From: Entomospira nematocerorum | GTDB taxonomy: Bacteria > Spirochaetota > Spirochaetia > WRBN01 | Length of the DNA stretch: 64,000 bases | Direction of reading: 5' to 3' | Assembly (NCBI RefSeq): GCF_028748105.1 | Contig: NZ_CP118168.1 | Coordinates: forward strand, 1,178,001-1,242,000 | Part shown: positions 8,722-18,184 of the stretch, one piece after another | Position numbering within the stretch: position 1 is the first letter of the stretch | How the letters are laid out: each line of letters starts with the position of its first letter | The notes under the pieces: model-generated | Database searches by the model: none | What the model saw: the letters and a program-made list of their open reading frames with translations, nothing else | Told to the model about the DNA's origin: nothing | Translations under genes and position numbers: made by a program

Positions 8722-10812
8722 CTAGTGACCTTCTTGTTCTAGATCTGTCTCTAACTTTTGTATGATTTGTGTTAGCACGTTGATGTTATGAGCATTGATA
8801 GGCCCAGAACCATCTTCTGTATACATAAATTCAATAATATCTTTATATTGTTCTAAGACCTTAAAACGAACAACTTTCATAGTACTATTGATTTCAAATG
8901 CCTCTGGTACGATCGCAAATGTATTGGGAACCCAAACCTTTGGAAACGAGTCTTTGAAGGTTGGATCCTTACGAAAGCTGAAAGCATCTTCAATAATTTC
9001 ACGTAATAACTGCTGAATGTCAATAGATTTTTCTTGCTTTGAGATACTTGAAAAATCAAATGCTTCACGAATTTGTGAGCGCTTCATTTTGGAGAATCGC
9101 TCCTTTAACTCATCACTGATATCAATGGATTTGATAAGTTTAAGAAGAGAGCGTTCTCGCATCTCTTTAATACGTATCTTCAATGCCTCTTCATTAAGAA
9201 CGAACAGTGCACTTGTATACGGTTTATGATCGCAGTAGAGAAGAGCTTGTGATACAAATTGAGATGTTGATTGAATTGCTTCTTCAATCTCTTCTGGACT
9301 ATATTTTTCGCCCTCTTTACTAATAAGAAGAGCTTTTTCTCGTCCTGCTATGAAGAGAAATCCGTCTCTATCTAGGTAACCACGATCTCCAGTATGAAGC
9401 CAACCATTCCGAACTGTTTCAGCGGTTGCTTCTGGATTTTTGTAGTAGCCTTTCATTACCGTATCACTCTTGATGACAATTTCTCCTACTTCCATCGGCT
9501 GGCAACTAGTTCCATCCTCTCTAATGATTTTTCCCTCAATATCTTTAAAGAATCGCCCGACAGAACCAATTTTCATGGATTTGTCTTTGGAGCCTGTAAC
9601 AGAAATTACCGGTGATGCTTCTGTCATGCCATAACCTAAGTAGAAGGGCAAATTAATACCCCAAAAAAATTCCTGTAGTTTACGATCGACAAGTGCACCG
9701 CCTCCTAATAGCATTTTAATGGGAAGCGCCTTATGTATTTTTGGGAATATAACTTTTGCGCCAATAGTACGAGGAATGTACGTTATAAGGTTTGTCCATA
9801 GTGATGATCTATGATAGAGATCCCCATTATAAGCTATATTAGCACGTAGAGTCCAGTGAAAGAGAGCAGAGGTTAGTTTTCCTTGTGATGCAATATTTTG
9901 GAGGATTTTTTTCATAAAATTTTGTGCTAGAGCAGGTACGACCATAAGCATATACGGTTGTACTTCTTGTAAGTTTTCAGGAATAGCACGAATCATTCCT
10001 GCGGGACCACCACGTGCATCCAAAAAATATAATTGAGCTTTTTCTCGCATACCAATATAGAGTCCAACAGTATGAGCAAATGCGTGGTCAATTGGTAAAA
10101 TCATGAGTAGCTTAAAATCTTTATTATCTGGAAATACGTGATAATCCTGTGGGTATCGTGTATTAATGTAGTAATTTTTGTGAGTGAGCATGACGCCCTT
10201 AGGATTTCCTGTTGTTCCTGATGAATAGCTAATCGTCGCAATATCTTCTTCCTCAATCTGAAGGGCTATCTTCTGCTGTAATTGAGCATAGTGAGACTGC
10301 TTAATGAGGTCACTACCGATACGCATAGCATCATCCAGATAAAAGACATTTTCACTTGCAATATCTTTATTTGATATCATTGATTCAATAATAGAACGAT
10401 CATCATCTATATATAGAATCTTTATCTTATTAAGAGTTTCCTTTGCAATATCTTTCACTTTGCTTATTGTCATTTTAGAGCAAGCAATAACCTCACTTTC
10501 TGAATGCTCTACACGAAATTGAATCTCTTCAATAAGTAGTTTGAGTGAAAGGGGAACTGATATACAGCGATTATAAAGAACACCAAGCTCTGTGATAGCC
10601 CATTCTGGACTCCCTTCTGCGAGAATAGCAATCTTTGTATGTTCCTGGATACCAAGCGTATTACGTAAAAATGCGCTTACTGCTGTGGCTTTATCTTGAA
10701 TTTGTTTAAATGTATAGCCCTTCCATCCTTCCGCAGTTTTTTTATAGAGGAAAAAGGCATCAGCTGAGTAATCAACAGCCGACTGTAATAATGAAATTAA
10801 GGTTTTTTTCAT
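8722..10812 (-). CDS. Long-chain acyl-CoA synthetase (AMP-forming)
   Basis: Activates fatty acids to acyl-CoA through an acyl-adenylate. The 696-residue protein carries the AMP-binding P-loop SYSSGTTGNPKG (195-206), a YGMTEASPV motif, the GWLHTGDRGYLD motif and a C-terminal GREKALLISKEGEKYSPEEIE segment. It is longer than typical FadD because of an extended C-terminal part, as in the long spirochaetal acyl-CoA synthetases. It probably supplies scavenged host fatty acids for lipid synthesis (inference). A small membrane protein gene lies 31 bases upstream on the same strand. The exact chain-length preference cannot be read from the sequence. Confidence 0.9.
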   Translation of the reverse strand: MKKTLISLLQSAVDYSADAFFLYKKTAEGWKGYTFKQIQDKATAVSAFLRNTLGIQEHTKIAILAEGSPEWAITELGVLYNRCISVPLSLKLLIEEIQFRVEHSESEVIACSKMTISKVKDIAKETLNKIKILYIDDDRSIIESMISNKDIASENVFYLDDAMRIGSDLIKQSHYAQLQQKIALQIEEEDIATISYSSGTTGNPKGVMLTHKNYYINTRYPQDYHVFPDNKDFKLLMILPIDHAFAHTVGLYIGMREKAQLYFLDARGGPAGMIRAIPENLQEVQPYMLMVVPALAQNFMKKILQNIASQGKLTSALFHWTLRANIAYNGDLYHRSSLWTNLITYIPRTIGAKVIFPKIHKALPIKMLLGGGALVDRKLQEFFWGINLPFYLGYGMTEASPVISVTGSKDKSMKIGSVGRFFKDIEGKIIREDGTSCQPMEVGEIVIKSDTVMKGYYKNPEATAETVRNGWLHTGDRGYLDRDGFLFIAGREKALLISKEGEKYSPEEIEEAIQSTSQFVSQALLYCDHKPYTSALFVLNEEALKIRIKEMRERSLLKLIKSIDISDELKERFSKMKRSQIREAFDFSSISKQEKSIDIQQLLREIIEDAFSFRKDPTFKDSFPKVWVPNTFAIVPEAFEINSTMKVVRFKVLEQYKDIIEFMYTEDGSGPINAHNINVLTQIIQKLETDLEQEGH

Positions 10813-10843
10813 CTACAGATCCTTCTTAGCCAAAACATAAATT

Positions 10844-11422
10844 TTAATCAGGAAAATCTTGCAATATCTGATTAAGTTCTTGGCTTTGTATGAATATTTC
10901 CCACTCGACTGAGGCAAGATTGGGATAAATTTTATAATAGTTATCAATACTATGCATCTTATATGCAAACAATATTTTTTCTTCAAGCTCCTCTTTATCA
11001 ATCCCCGTTGCTTTCGCTAATCTGTCTAAACCGGAGGCACTAGCTGATGTACCATTGAGCTTCATATCTAGGATTGTTATCTCTAATCGTTTAGCAGTGA
11101 AATAGTCACCAACAGTAGTTTTTTTGAGGCCATTAGCTGAAAATCCTAAATGAGAGGCGATAAGAATTCGCTTTTCCTCCATAGTAGAGTGTAGAAAATT
11201 TTGATATACTTCTTGATCCTTCATAATAGGAGTTGCATCTATCTTATTTCGATAACCTTGACTTATCTTTTCTAATCGTGAGTTATTGGATGGTAAACGG
11301 TTAATTTGCACATACTGCGTGTGTGATCCGTAGGCTACAATGAGTCTGATAGAGAGACCTATTAAAAATACAATGATGGCGAGAAAAACATATTTCCCCC
11401 AAATTTTTATTATATCAACCAA
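10844..11422 (-). CDS. Hypothetical protein with one N-terminal membrane helix
   Basis: I do not recognise this family. The 192-residue product has one hydrophobic helix at about residues 11-30 (YVFLAIIVFLIGLSIRLIVA). A soluble, mostly helical domain with many charged residues follows, so it is probably anchored with the bulk outside the cytoplasm. No lipobox or cysteine is visible. It lies 31 bases upstream of the acyl-CoA synthetase on the same strand and is likely co-transcribed with it. A role with that enzyme is possible but only inferred from position. Confidence 0.6.
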   Translation of the reverse strand: MVDIIKIWGKYVFLAIIVFLIGLSIRLIVAYGSHTQYVQINRLPSNNSRLEKISQGYRNKIDATPIMKDQEVYQNFLHSTMEEKRILIASHLGFSANGLKKTTVGDYFTAKRLEITILDMKLNGTSASASGLDRLAKATGIDKEELEEKILFAYKMHSIDNYYKIYPNLASVEWEIFIQSQELNQILQDFPD

Positions 11423-11491
11423 CGCTGATTGTCTCCTATTGATAACAAACTTCCTTGATTATAATAGATGTAAAATGAGATGTCAAGGGTA

Positions 11492-11520
11492 TTGAATAAT
11501 TAAGCATAAATGGGTAAAAT
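11492..11520 (+). promoter_or_regulatory. Sigma-70 promoter for asnS
   Basis: TTGAAT (11492-11497), 17-base spacer, TAAAAT (11515-11520), 37 bases before the asnS start. A GAGAGG ribosome site precedes the ATG. Confidence 0.6.
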
Positions 11521-11557
11521 ATTGGAGCATATAAGCGATATGATGAGAGGATAAGTA

Positions 11558-12949
11558 ATGATTAAATTATTGCGCATTAAAGAAATTTTAGCAAATAGCA
11601 GTATTGATACTGAGATTACCATATCAGGATGGGTAAAAAGCATTCGTGATGCTAAGGAGTTATCTTTTATTGAATTGAATGATGGCTCAACTATGTCTAA
11701 TCTCCAGGTTGTTGTTGATAAGCAAAATTTTTCTTATAATGATACTCTCAATAAAATTAGTACGGGTGCTTCTATTAAGGTTCGTGGTAGAGTTGTTGCT
11801 AGTGTTGGAAGTGGTCAGAATATAGAAATTTCAGCAGGGTTTATATCCGTCCTTGGTGAATCACCAAATGACTATCCATTACAAAAGAAACGCCATAGTC
11901 TAGAATTCTTACGAGAAATTTCACACCTACGATCTCGAACAAATACTATATCAGCTGTAATGCGAGTACGTAATACAGTCAGCTTTGCTATTCATAAGTT
12001 TTTGCAGGACAGAGGATTTTTTTATATACATACGCCTATTATTACCAGTAGTGATGCTGAGGGTGCTGGTGATATGTTTCAAGTAACTACTATTCCTTTT
12101 GACAGTAAAAAAATAGATTCTATTGACTATAAACAAGATTTTTTTGGATGTAAAACACACCTTACTGTAAGTGGTCAATTAGCAGTAGAAAGTTATTGTC
12201 TTGGTTTGGGAAATGTATATACATTTGGTCCTACCTTTCGTGCTGAAAATAGCAACACAGTGAGGCATCTTGCTGAATTTTGGATGGTTGAGCCAGAAAT
12301 GGCTTTTTATCGATTAGATGAGCTAATTGAGTTATCCCAAGATTTTTTACGATATCTCTTACAGGAAGTGCTAGAGAATTGTCAAGAAGACCTTATATTT
12401 TTTGATCAAAGAATTAAACCTGGACTTTTAGAAAATTTGCGTTCTGTCGCTGGTTCTAGCTTTAAGCATATGACCTATACGGAAGCAATTGATGTCTTAA
12501 CGCATGCTATTGCACAAGGTAAAACTTTTGAGTATCCTGTGCAATGGGGTGTAGATCTCAAGAGTGAGCATGAACGTTATCTCACAGAAGAGTATAGTAA
12601 GAGTCCGGTGATAGTGACTGATTATCCAAAAGAAATTAAAAGCTTCTATATGAAATTAAATGATGATGGAAAGACGGTTCGTGGCATGGATATTTTAGTT
12701 CCGGGTATTGGGGAAATTATTGGTGGGAGTGAGCGTGAAGATGATTATGAAACTCTTTTAAATCGAATGAAAGAGAGTGGTCTTGATATCGATAGTTATC
12801 AGTGGTATCTTGATCTTCGTAAGTATGGAAGTGTTCCTCACTCTGGATTTGGGTTGGGGCTAGAACGATTTGTTATGTGGGTGACTGGTATGAGTAATAT
12901 ACGTGATGTTATTCCTTTCCCACGAACCATCAAAAATTGCCAATTTTAA
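11558..12949 (+). CDS. asnS: Asparaginyl-tRNA synthetase
   Basis: Charges tRNA-Asn with asparagine. The 463-residue length is normal for bacterial AsnRS. An N-terminal OB-fold domain (about 15-105, with SGWVKSIRDAK) precedes a class II catalytic core. Motif 2 appears as FRAENSNTVRHLAEFWMVEPE, which also identifies the enzyme as AsnRS rather than AspRS. Motif 3 is GFGLGLERFVMW, and the C-terminus ends in PFPRTIKNCQF. It is monocistronic with a clear promoter. A convergent hairpin separates it from the DUF1349 gene. Confidence 0.96.
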   Translation: MIKLLRIKEILANSSIDTEITISGWVKSIRDAKELSFIELNDGSTMSNLQVVVDKQNFSYNDTLNKISTGASIKVRGRVVASVGSGQNIEISAGFISVLGESPNDYPLQKKRHSLEFLREISHLRSRTNTISAVMRVRNTVSFAIHKFLQDRGFFYIHTPIITSSDAEGAGDMFQVTTIPFDSKKIDSIDYKQDFFGCKTHLTVSGQLAVESYCLGLGNVYTFGPTFRAENSNTVRHLAEFWMVEPEMAFYRLDELIELSQDFLRYLLQEVLENCQEDLIFFDQRIKPGLLENLRSVAGSSFKHMTYTEAIDVLTHAIAQGKTFEYPVQWGVDLKSEHERYLTEEYSKSPVIVTDYPKEIKSFYMKLNDDGKTVRGMDILVPGIGEIIGGSEREDDYETLLNRMKESGLDIDSYQWYLDLRKYGSVPHSGFGLGLERFVMWVTGMSNIRDVIPFPRTIKNCQF

Positions 12950-12961
12950 CTTTTTAAATCA

Positions 12962-12995
12962 ATCAGAGAGGTTAGAGTAGTCTAACCTCTCTGAT
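12962..12995. terminator. Hairpin between convergent asnS and DUF1349 genes
   Basis: Perfect 15-bp stem (12962-12976 with 12981-12995) and a 4-base loop, in the 55-base gap between two converging genes. T runs are poor on both sides, so bidirectional termination is likely but not certain. Confidence 0.65.
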
Positions 12996-13004
12996 CATGA
13001 TCGA

Positions 13005-13589
13005 CTACTCCTGCCATTGAGAATCTTTGATCCATACGTCATTGAATTGGCACTGAAAACTGGAGTTACCAGGACTACATCCATATAGACCTATATAGAT
13101 ATCTTTATTTTCTAGTTCATGAAGATGGAAAATGCGTATTGAGTGGAATATAATATTATCATAACTGTATTCGACTAGAAAATCAGAACCTTTACGACTA
13201 ATTCTGTAACCCATGTGATCTATCGTATATGGGATGGTAGTAAACGCCCAATCTGAATAACCTATATTAGTGACGACACTCCCCAACCATAACTCAGATG
13301 AACTAGCAAATTCAATAGAAACCTTAGCCCAGTTATCCTCATTTATATACAATAAGAGACCACACTGATCATATAATTGGTTGAAATGAAATTGTGATGA
13401 ACATTCGATAGATTTCATATCATCAAAATGAGTTAAGATAGCCGGTGCATTCTCATGCTGAAATCCGTAATGGGTTCGTTGCCACATATCAGTATACGGT
13501 TCTGTTATGAAACTTAATGTAGTATTAGTTATCTTTTTTTGCTTTGGTTCAGACTTCCAATGTAGGGGTAGAGTAAAAAAATTTGTCAT
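13005..13589 (-). CDS. DUF1349 domain protein (concanavalin-like fold)
   Basis: The 194-residue product has the DUF1349 pattern: an aromatic-rich beta-sandwich with a GLLLYINEDNWAKVSIEF segment, then SDWAFTTIP and a C-terminal strand region with QCQFNDVWI. There is no signal peptide, so it is probably cytoplasmic. DUF1349 proteins often sit in carbohydrate-use loci, but their biochemical activity is not established. It lies downstream of the PL9 lyase on the same strand, separated by a strong hairpin, so it may be read partly from that transcript. A role in handling pectin-derived sugars is an inference from position only. Confidence 0.72.
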   Translation of the reverse strand: MTNFFTLPLHWKSEPKQKKITNTTLSFITEPYTDMWQRTHYGFQHENAPAILTHFDDMKSIECSSQFHFNQLYDQCGLLLYINEDNWAKVSIEFASSSELWLGSVVTNIGYSDWAFTTIPYTIDHMGYRISRKGSDFLVEYSYDNIIFHSIRIFHLHELENKDIYIGLYGCSPGNSSFQCQFNDVWIKDSQWQE

Positions 13590-13677
13590 GCTTTTCCTCC
13601 ATGGAATATTCTATAATAGAATCTAAATATTAGCAAGAGTATATTTAAATAGTCAGAATAAATGTTATGTAATAAAT

Positions 13678-13724
13678 TAATCATTGATTTACAAATATCA
13701 AATATATCCATAAATCAATGATTA
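13678..13724 (-). terminator. Hairpin after the PL9 lyase gene
   Basis: Perfect 14-bp AT-rich stem (13678-13691 with 13711-13724), 19-base loop, right after the lyase stop. It either ends or attenuates transcription into the DUF1349 gene. The following leftward sequence is only moderately T-rich. Confidence 0.6.
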
Positions 13725-13728
13725 AAAA

Positions 13729-16128
13729 CTACTTATATAAATGTTTCACACCCAGTGAACTATCAATATCAATATATTTTCTTAAAGGAGAATCAGGACG
13801 TACTCTCATATAATCACCCCAGATAATAAAACCATTTTTATCTCGCTGGTAATAAAGTGGGGGAGTTACACTCATAAAATCATCCTTAGTGATAGAATAT
13901 TGATTAAAAAGTATAGAACCATTTTTGAAAAGAGCACTTTCGCTAATTGATCCAGAGATGTAATCCTCTTTAGCATGAGATAAATCTTTTCTCCAAGAAA
14001 GAACCCCATGGAGCTGATTTTGAGGCGGGAAAATAGAGTTATCTCGCATCAAAAAATTTTGATCTGCATTATCAGCAGAAGTATTGAATTCTAAAATCAA
14101 CTCTCCTGGGTTAAAGTTATCAGAAAATCCTGCCATTCCATTTTGAAAAGCTAAGGAATTACGCACAATATGATGAGCAGGTTGACCTTCACCACCAATT
14201 TTAAAGCCATTATGCGCATTACTATAGGCTATTGATTCTTCAATAAGGACAGGATCACTTGCACCAGCATCAATTGGATTGAATAAATCCCATCCATCGT
14301 CAACATTATTGTGCGCAATACTCTGATAAAAATAATTCCCAGGACCAACACGCTTAGCTCCAAAGCCATCAGCATTATTGCCAGCTAGATCGACATTATA
14401 TCTAGATTCGCTTTTTAGAATGTGATTATATTTAGGGAAAAATTCTTTATATATACCAGAGTTACCAATATTTAGGCCCGTACCCGTTCCATACTCTGTA
14501 ATAACCCTTTCAATAATATTATAGCTTCCCAAAATATTGATAACGGCGTTACCAAGAGTTCCCTTGCCACTAACATCGATACGTTCATCTTCTGTTCCTC
14601 CGACGAGTAAATTATTAATATACCAATAATTACCTTGAATCAAAATATGTGTATTAATCCAAACATTTGCACCAGGCAATGGCTTTATTGTTTTATAGTA
14701 GCTGGGAAGTCCACCATTACTCTCATCAATAATAATCGGTATAGTATACCTCCCGTCTAATAAATATAAAGTTTGACCTGGTTGTAGCCACTGTATGGCA
14801 TCAACAATGCTTGCTGGATTATCCATTGTGCCAGTGCCACTACCATCAGGAGAGACATATAGTGGCTGATTCGCTACTATTCCCCCTTCATCATAAATGA
14901 CAGATAACTGATATTCTTGTTTCTTTTCTTCATTATCTATAAATTTAATAGTGATTTTATTCGTTTTTTTATTCAATATCAAAGGAATATATAATTCCTC
15001 TATAGATTGTATTTCAGCACGAATATCGTCTGTATCGAGCTGATGGATAATAACAATCCCATCACGGTTGCTCATTAAGGCCAGAGTATACTCTGAGCTA
15101 GTTGTATAATTATGCGATTTGATACGAAGAGTTGATTCGCTCTGATAGGAAGGTGGCATTGTTGTAGTACCACGATGAATACCATGATCTTTTAATTGTA
15201 ACTGTTCCACAACAACTCTAACCTCACGCATCATACCAACTCCAACATAAATATGGCTGTGGTCTATCCGATTTGTAAGATCTGGATTACCAGCTGAGGT
15301 ACGTGAGACGATAATTTCGGATTCATCTGCAGATAGAATCATGGAGAAGTATCCTTCATCAGTACGTTCCAGTATATAGACATAGGGTAGGCCTACTTCT
15401 AGTAATGCATCTTGGACTCCCTCCCGCCCAACGCCTACATTTCCTTGGATAGAGGTTTGACCATCTCTGTATAACGTTCCCGCATTAACAAAGCGTTGCC
15501 CATTATTATCAATCTTACCACCAAGGAATCCTGTTGCACTAAAATTAGATACTGATGGTAACTCTTCAAAACCATCTATTGCTAACTCTTTTCGATGTTG
15601 ACTAATTACATCACGAGCCATTATTCCACCACCGCTTTGTTGCTGAAATGATGTAACAACTTTGCCTTTACTACCTTTATTATCGGGATGTGGCCCTGCA
15701 GCGGTAATTGTCATTGTGGCTCGTAATTGGAAATTTCTATCAGCTGGTATCTCGGTGTAGAAGAATGTCATTCCATCATGTCCAGCTGCAATTTTGCCAC
15801 CCCGACTTTCTACTACAATAGTATCATTTGCATGTATATGTATTCCAATATCTGGCAAAAGGGATTGGTTGATATCGTGCTCACTCTGAATATAAAGTGG
15901 ATCATTATAGGCCCATATTGGATTGATCCATACATGATTAATTCCATTTTGGCCTGGTGCATTAGCTATATTATCAAAAAATACATCGGTGGATTGTCCA
16001 AAGGCTCGATAAAACCATATTTGATCGGAAGTAATATCACCCCTTGGTGAATCGACATTTCTATCAGAGCATCCCATAGAAACCATAAGCATCAGTAAGT
16101 AAATTAATCTATGACTAATTAATTTCAT
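13729..16128 (-). CDS. Exported PL9-type pectate lyase lipoprotein
   Basis: Probable polygalacturonate lyase that cuts pectate by beta-elimination outside the cytoplasm. The N-terminus is a signal peptide ending in VSMGC, a relaxed lipobox. Three parts follow: a beta-rich module (about 30-330) with a FFYTEIPADRNFQLRATMT strand pattern, a cadherin-like beta-sandwich (about 340-425), and a right-handed beta-helix (about 430-795) opening with YVSPDGSGTGTMDNPAS. PL9 landmarks are NADGFGAKRVGPGN (likely catalytic Lys), DDGWDLF (calcium-binding Asp) and NGFKIGGEG. The track start at 16149 places AAGGAGG inside the frame; I take the ATG at 16128, 9 bases after that site. Exo- or endo-action cannot be decided. 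It diverges from the transporter-ogl operon. Confidence 0.85.
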   Translation of the reverse strand: MKLISHRLIYLLMLMVSMGCSDRNVDSPRGDITSDQIWFYRAFGQSTDVFFDNIANAPGQNGINHVWINPIWAYNDPLYIQSEHDINQSLLPDIGIHIHANDTIVVESRGGKIAAGHDGMTFFYTEIPADRNFQLRATMTITAAGPHPDNKGSKGKVVTSFQQQSGGGIMARDVISQHRKELAIDGFEELPSVSNFSATGFLGGKIDNNGQRFVNAGTLYRDGQTSIQGNVGVGREGVQDALLEVGLPYVYILERTDEGYFSMILSADESEIIVSRTSAGNPDLTNRIDHSHIYVGVGMMREVRVVVEQLQLKDHGIHRGTTTMPPSYQSESTLRIKSHNYTTSSEYTLALMSNRDGIVIIHQLDTDDIRAEIQSIEELYIPLILNKKTNKITIKFIDNEEKKQEYQLSVIYDEGGIVANQPLYVSPDGSGTGTMDNPASIVDAIQWLQPGQTLYLLDGRYTIPIIIDESNGGLPSYYKTIKPLPGANVWINTHILIQGNYWYINNLLVGGTEDERIDVSGKGTLGNAVINILGSYNIIERVITEYGTGTGLNIGNSGIYKEFFPKYNHILKSESRYNVDLAGNNADGFGAKRVGPGNYFYQSIAHNNVDDGWDLFNPIDAGASDPVLIEESIAYSNAHNGFKIGGEGQPAHHIVRNSLAFQNGMAGFSDNFNPGELILEFNTSADNADQNFLMRDNSIFPPQNQLHGVLSWRKDLSHAKEDYISGSISESALFKNGSILFNQYSITKDDFMSVTPPLYYQRDKNGFIIWGDYMRVRPDSPLRKYIDIDSSLGVKHLYK

Positions 16129-16161
16129 TCCTTTTATCCTCCTTAACATAGGAGGTTACTA

Positions 16162-16194
16162 ACTATATTTATCGCACTATATGATAAATATAGT
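16162..16194. promoter_or_regulatory. Candidate operator over the PL9 lyase promoter
   Basis: Perfect 12-bp inverted repeat (ACTATATTTATC at 16162-16173, GATAAATATAGT at 16183-16194) with a 9-base spacer. It covers the -10 box and expected start site of the lyase transcript. Its centre holds CACTATATGA, also found in the operator at 16318. Confidence 0.5.
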
Positions 16195-16220
16195 TTAAAT
16201 CCACGTTATTTATTTGTCAA
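16192..16220 (-). promoter_or_regulatory. Sigma-70 promoter for the PL9 lyase gene
   Basis: Leftward TTGACA (complement of 16215-16220), 17-base spacer, TAAACT (complement of 16192-16197). The -10 box overlaps the inverted repeat at 16162-16194. Confidence 0.65.
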
Positions 16221-16242
16221 TAAGTATTAATAAAAAAGATAG

Positions 16243-16316
16243 TAATTTGCAATAAAAAATATTGACAATCCGCTAGCTTGTGGTAAACTAGTAAATGAGG
16301 CTACTAATTTGCAATA
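16243..16316. repeat. Pair of 12-bp direct repeats in the lyase/symporter intergenic region
   Basis: TAATTTGCAATA occurs at 16243-16254 and again at 16305-16316, flanking the symporter promoter. It could be an activator site, or chance in AT-rich DNA. Confidence 0.4.
16262..16289 (+). promoter_or_regulatory. Sigma-70 promoter for the symporter-ogl-kdu operon
   Basis: Consensus TTGACA (16262-16267), 16-base spacer, TAAACT (16284-16289), about 125 bases before the symporter start. Confidence 0.6.
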
Positions 16317-16317
16317 T

Positions 16318-16337
16318 GTTTTCACTATATGAAACTT
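16318..16337. promoter_or_regulatory. Candidate KdgR operator downstream of the symporter promoter
   Basis: GTTT (16318-16321) and AAAC (16332-16335) flank a core with CACTATATGA. The 11-mer ATATGAAACTT at 16327-16337 recurs exactly at 24074-24084 before kdgR. Its place about 20-40 bases after the expected start site suits repression. Confidence 0.5.
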
Positions 16338-16414
16338 ATTAAAAATAGGTTTGTATGAAAATAAAACGAAAAGGAGTTAAATATTTAATTTTTTAAAAAA
16401 GTGAGGGGATGGAT

Positions 16415-18184
16415 ATGAATTTAGATTTGGTAATAGTAATAACGTATCTTGTTGTTACACTATTAATTGGATTTCTGTTTCAGAAACTGGGTCAGAAAAA
16501 TATTTCAAGTTTTTTCCGGGGTGGTGGTGGAATGATGTGGTGGATGGTAGGAACAACAGTATTCATGACACAATTTTCTGCCGTAACATTCACAGCCAAT
16601 GCTGCTAAGGCATATTCTGATGGCATTACCATTCTTGCGGTATTTTTGGGTAATGCATTTGGATTTTTAGTAGCATACTTTTTCTTCGCAGCAAAATATC
16701 GACAAGCAAATGTTGATACTGGTGGGGAGATCGTGAGAGCACGATATGGAAAATTTGGCGAACAATTCTTTATGTGGTCTAATATTCCTAACTCATTAGT
16801 TAGTACAGGTTTATGGTTGAATGGATTAGCAATTTTTATAGCAGCGATTTTGGGGTGGGAGATCTCTACAGTTATCTGGGTTGTAGGATTAAGTGTTACA
16901 GCAATTTCTGTTATGAGCGGAACATGGGGCATTGTGGCATCTGATTTTATTCAAGGATTAATTGTTGTATTAGTCTCACTATTTATGGCGGTGGTTGCAC
17001 TTGTCAAAATTGGTGGCGTAGGGAATATGGTAGAACAATTTCCCACGAATTTCCTTCTTGGAAATGGCATGAACTATGGCGTTATTGTTCTAGGTAGCTT
17101 TCTCTTTTATATCATTCGACAAATTCAAACCAATAATACTATGTTCTCTGCTTATCGATTCCTCAACGCAAGGGATACGGCAAATGCTAAAAAGGGTGCA
17201 TTACTAGCCATGAGCTTAATGCTATTGGGAATGTGTATTTGGTTTATTCCAGCATGGGTCTCTGCTATTATTTATCCTGATGCTCCAGAAGTTTTTGCTA
17301 GTACACTAGGATCCCGATCTAAAGAAGCTATCTATGTTGTTTTCGCCCAAAGAGCTATGCCTCTTGGCACTACGGGACTTCTTGCCGCAGCTCTCTTTGC
17401 CGCAACGATGTCTTCTATGGATTCTGCAATTAATAGAGATGCTGGTATTCTCATCAAGAGTTTCTATTTACCAGTCATTCGTAAAGGGAAAGCGAGTCAT
17501 AGTGAATTAATGCGTATGAGTATTATTATGAGTATCATTATGGGGCTTCTTACTATCGGAGTTAGTCTCTTCTATAATCAATTGAGAGGATTAAGTCTAT
17601 TTGATCTCTCAATGCAAGTGGCCACATTAATTCAAACTCCCATCATGGTGCCACTAGTATTTGGTATGCTGATACGTAAAACTCCTGATTGGTCAGGATG
17701 GGCAACCTCTCTGGTTGGACTGTTCTTATCCTATTTATTACTTCCTAATCATATACTCCACATTAATCAAGTAGTAGGATGGTTTAACTTAGAATTAACA
17801 AGTCGAGAGCTTGCTGATCTCAATATTATCTGGAATGTTGTTGTGCATTTATTCTTGACGGGAGGATTCTTTGTTGCTACTAAGCTCTTCTATAAAGCGC
17901 CTGTAGGTGAGAGAAAGCGTGAATTAGAAGAATTTTATCACAACATCGATACACCAATCGTCAAAGCAACTACAGATCAAGAGCAATTAGATTTGGATAG
18001 ACAACAGCGTGGAAAAATGGGCGTACTCGTTATGATCACTGGAGGATTAATCAGTTTACTGCTCTTTGTTCCGAACCCAATGTGGGTGAGATTCGTCTTT
18101 GCAATGACAGGTTTACTTCTTGCTCTCTTTGGCTATTGGATGCGAGGTGGGTTTAGTCAAAATAAAAATGGAGGAAACAAATAA
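16415..18184 (+). CDS. Sodium:solute symporter (SSS family), probable oligogalacturonide/uronate importer
   Basis: Inner-membrane sodium-driven symporter. The product of about 589 residues has many hydrophobic helices and the SSS signature region AALFAATMSSMDSAINRD. The polar stretch at about 505-535 precedes two last helices. An in-frame ATG at 16409 lies directly against GAGGGG; the ATG at 16415 has a 6-base spacing to it and is the better start. The stop overlaps the ogl start by one base (TAATG), so the two are coupled. The substrate is inferred from context: it is the first gene of the operon that breaks down oligogalacturonides. No TogMNAB-type ABC importer or KdgM porin is present in the window. 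Confidence 0.88.
   Translation: MNLDLVIVITYLVVTLLIGFLFQKLGQKNISSFFRGGGGMMWWMVGTTVFMTQFSAVTFTANAAKAYSDGITILAVFLGNAFGFLVAYFFFAAKYRQANVDTGGEIVRARYGKFGEQFFMWSNIPNSLVSTGLWLNGLAIFIAAILGWEISTVIWVVGLSVTAISVMSGTWGIVASDFIQGLIVVLVSLFMAVVALVKIGGVGNMVEQFPTNFLLGNGMNYGVIVLGSFLFYIIRQIQTNNTMFSAYRFLNARDTANAKKGALLAMSLMLLGMCIWFIPAWVSAIIYPDAPEVFASTLGSRSKEAIYVVFAQRAMPLGTTGLLAAALFAATMSSMDSAINRDAGILIKSFYLPVIRKGKASHSELMRMSIIMSIIMGLLTIGVSLFYNQLRGLSLFDLSMQVATLIQTPIMVPLVFGMLIRKTPDWSGWATSLVGLFLSYLLLPNHILHINQVVGWFNLELTSRELADLNIIWNVVVHLFLTGGFFVATKLFYKAPVGERKRELEEFYHNIDTPIVKATTDQEQLDLDRQQRGKMGVLVMITGGLISLLLFVPNPMWVRFVFAMTGLLLALFGYWMRGGFSQNKNGGNK

Noticed and set aside
15727..16050. 107-codon rightward frame inside the PL9 gene
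   Set aside because: It lies fully inside the lyase gene on the other strand, has no ribosome site or recognisable domain.
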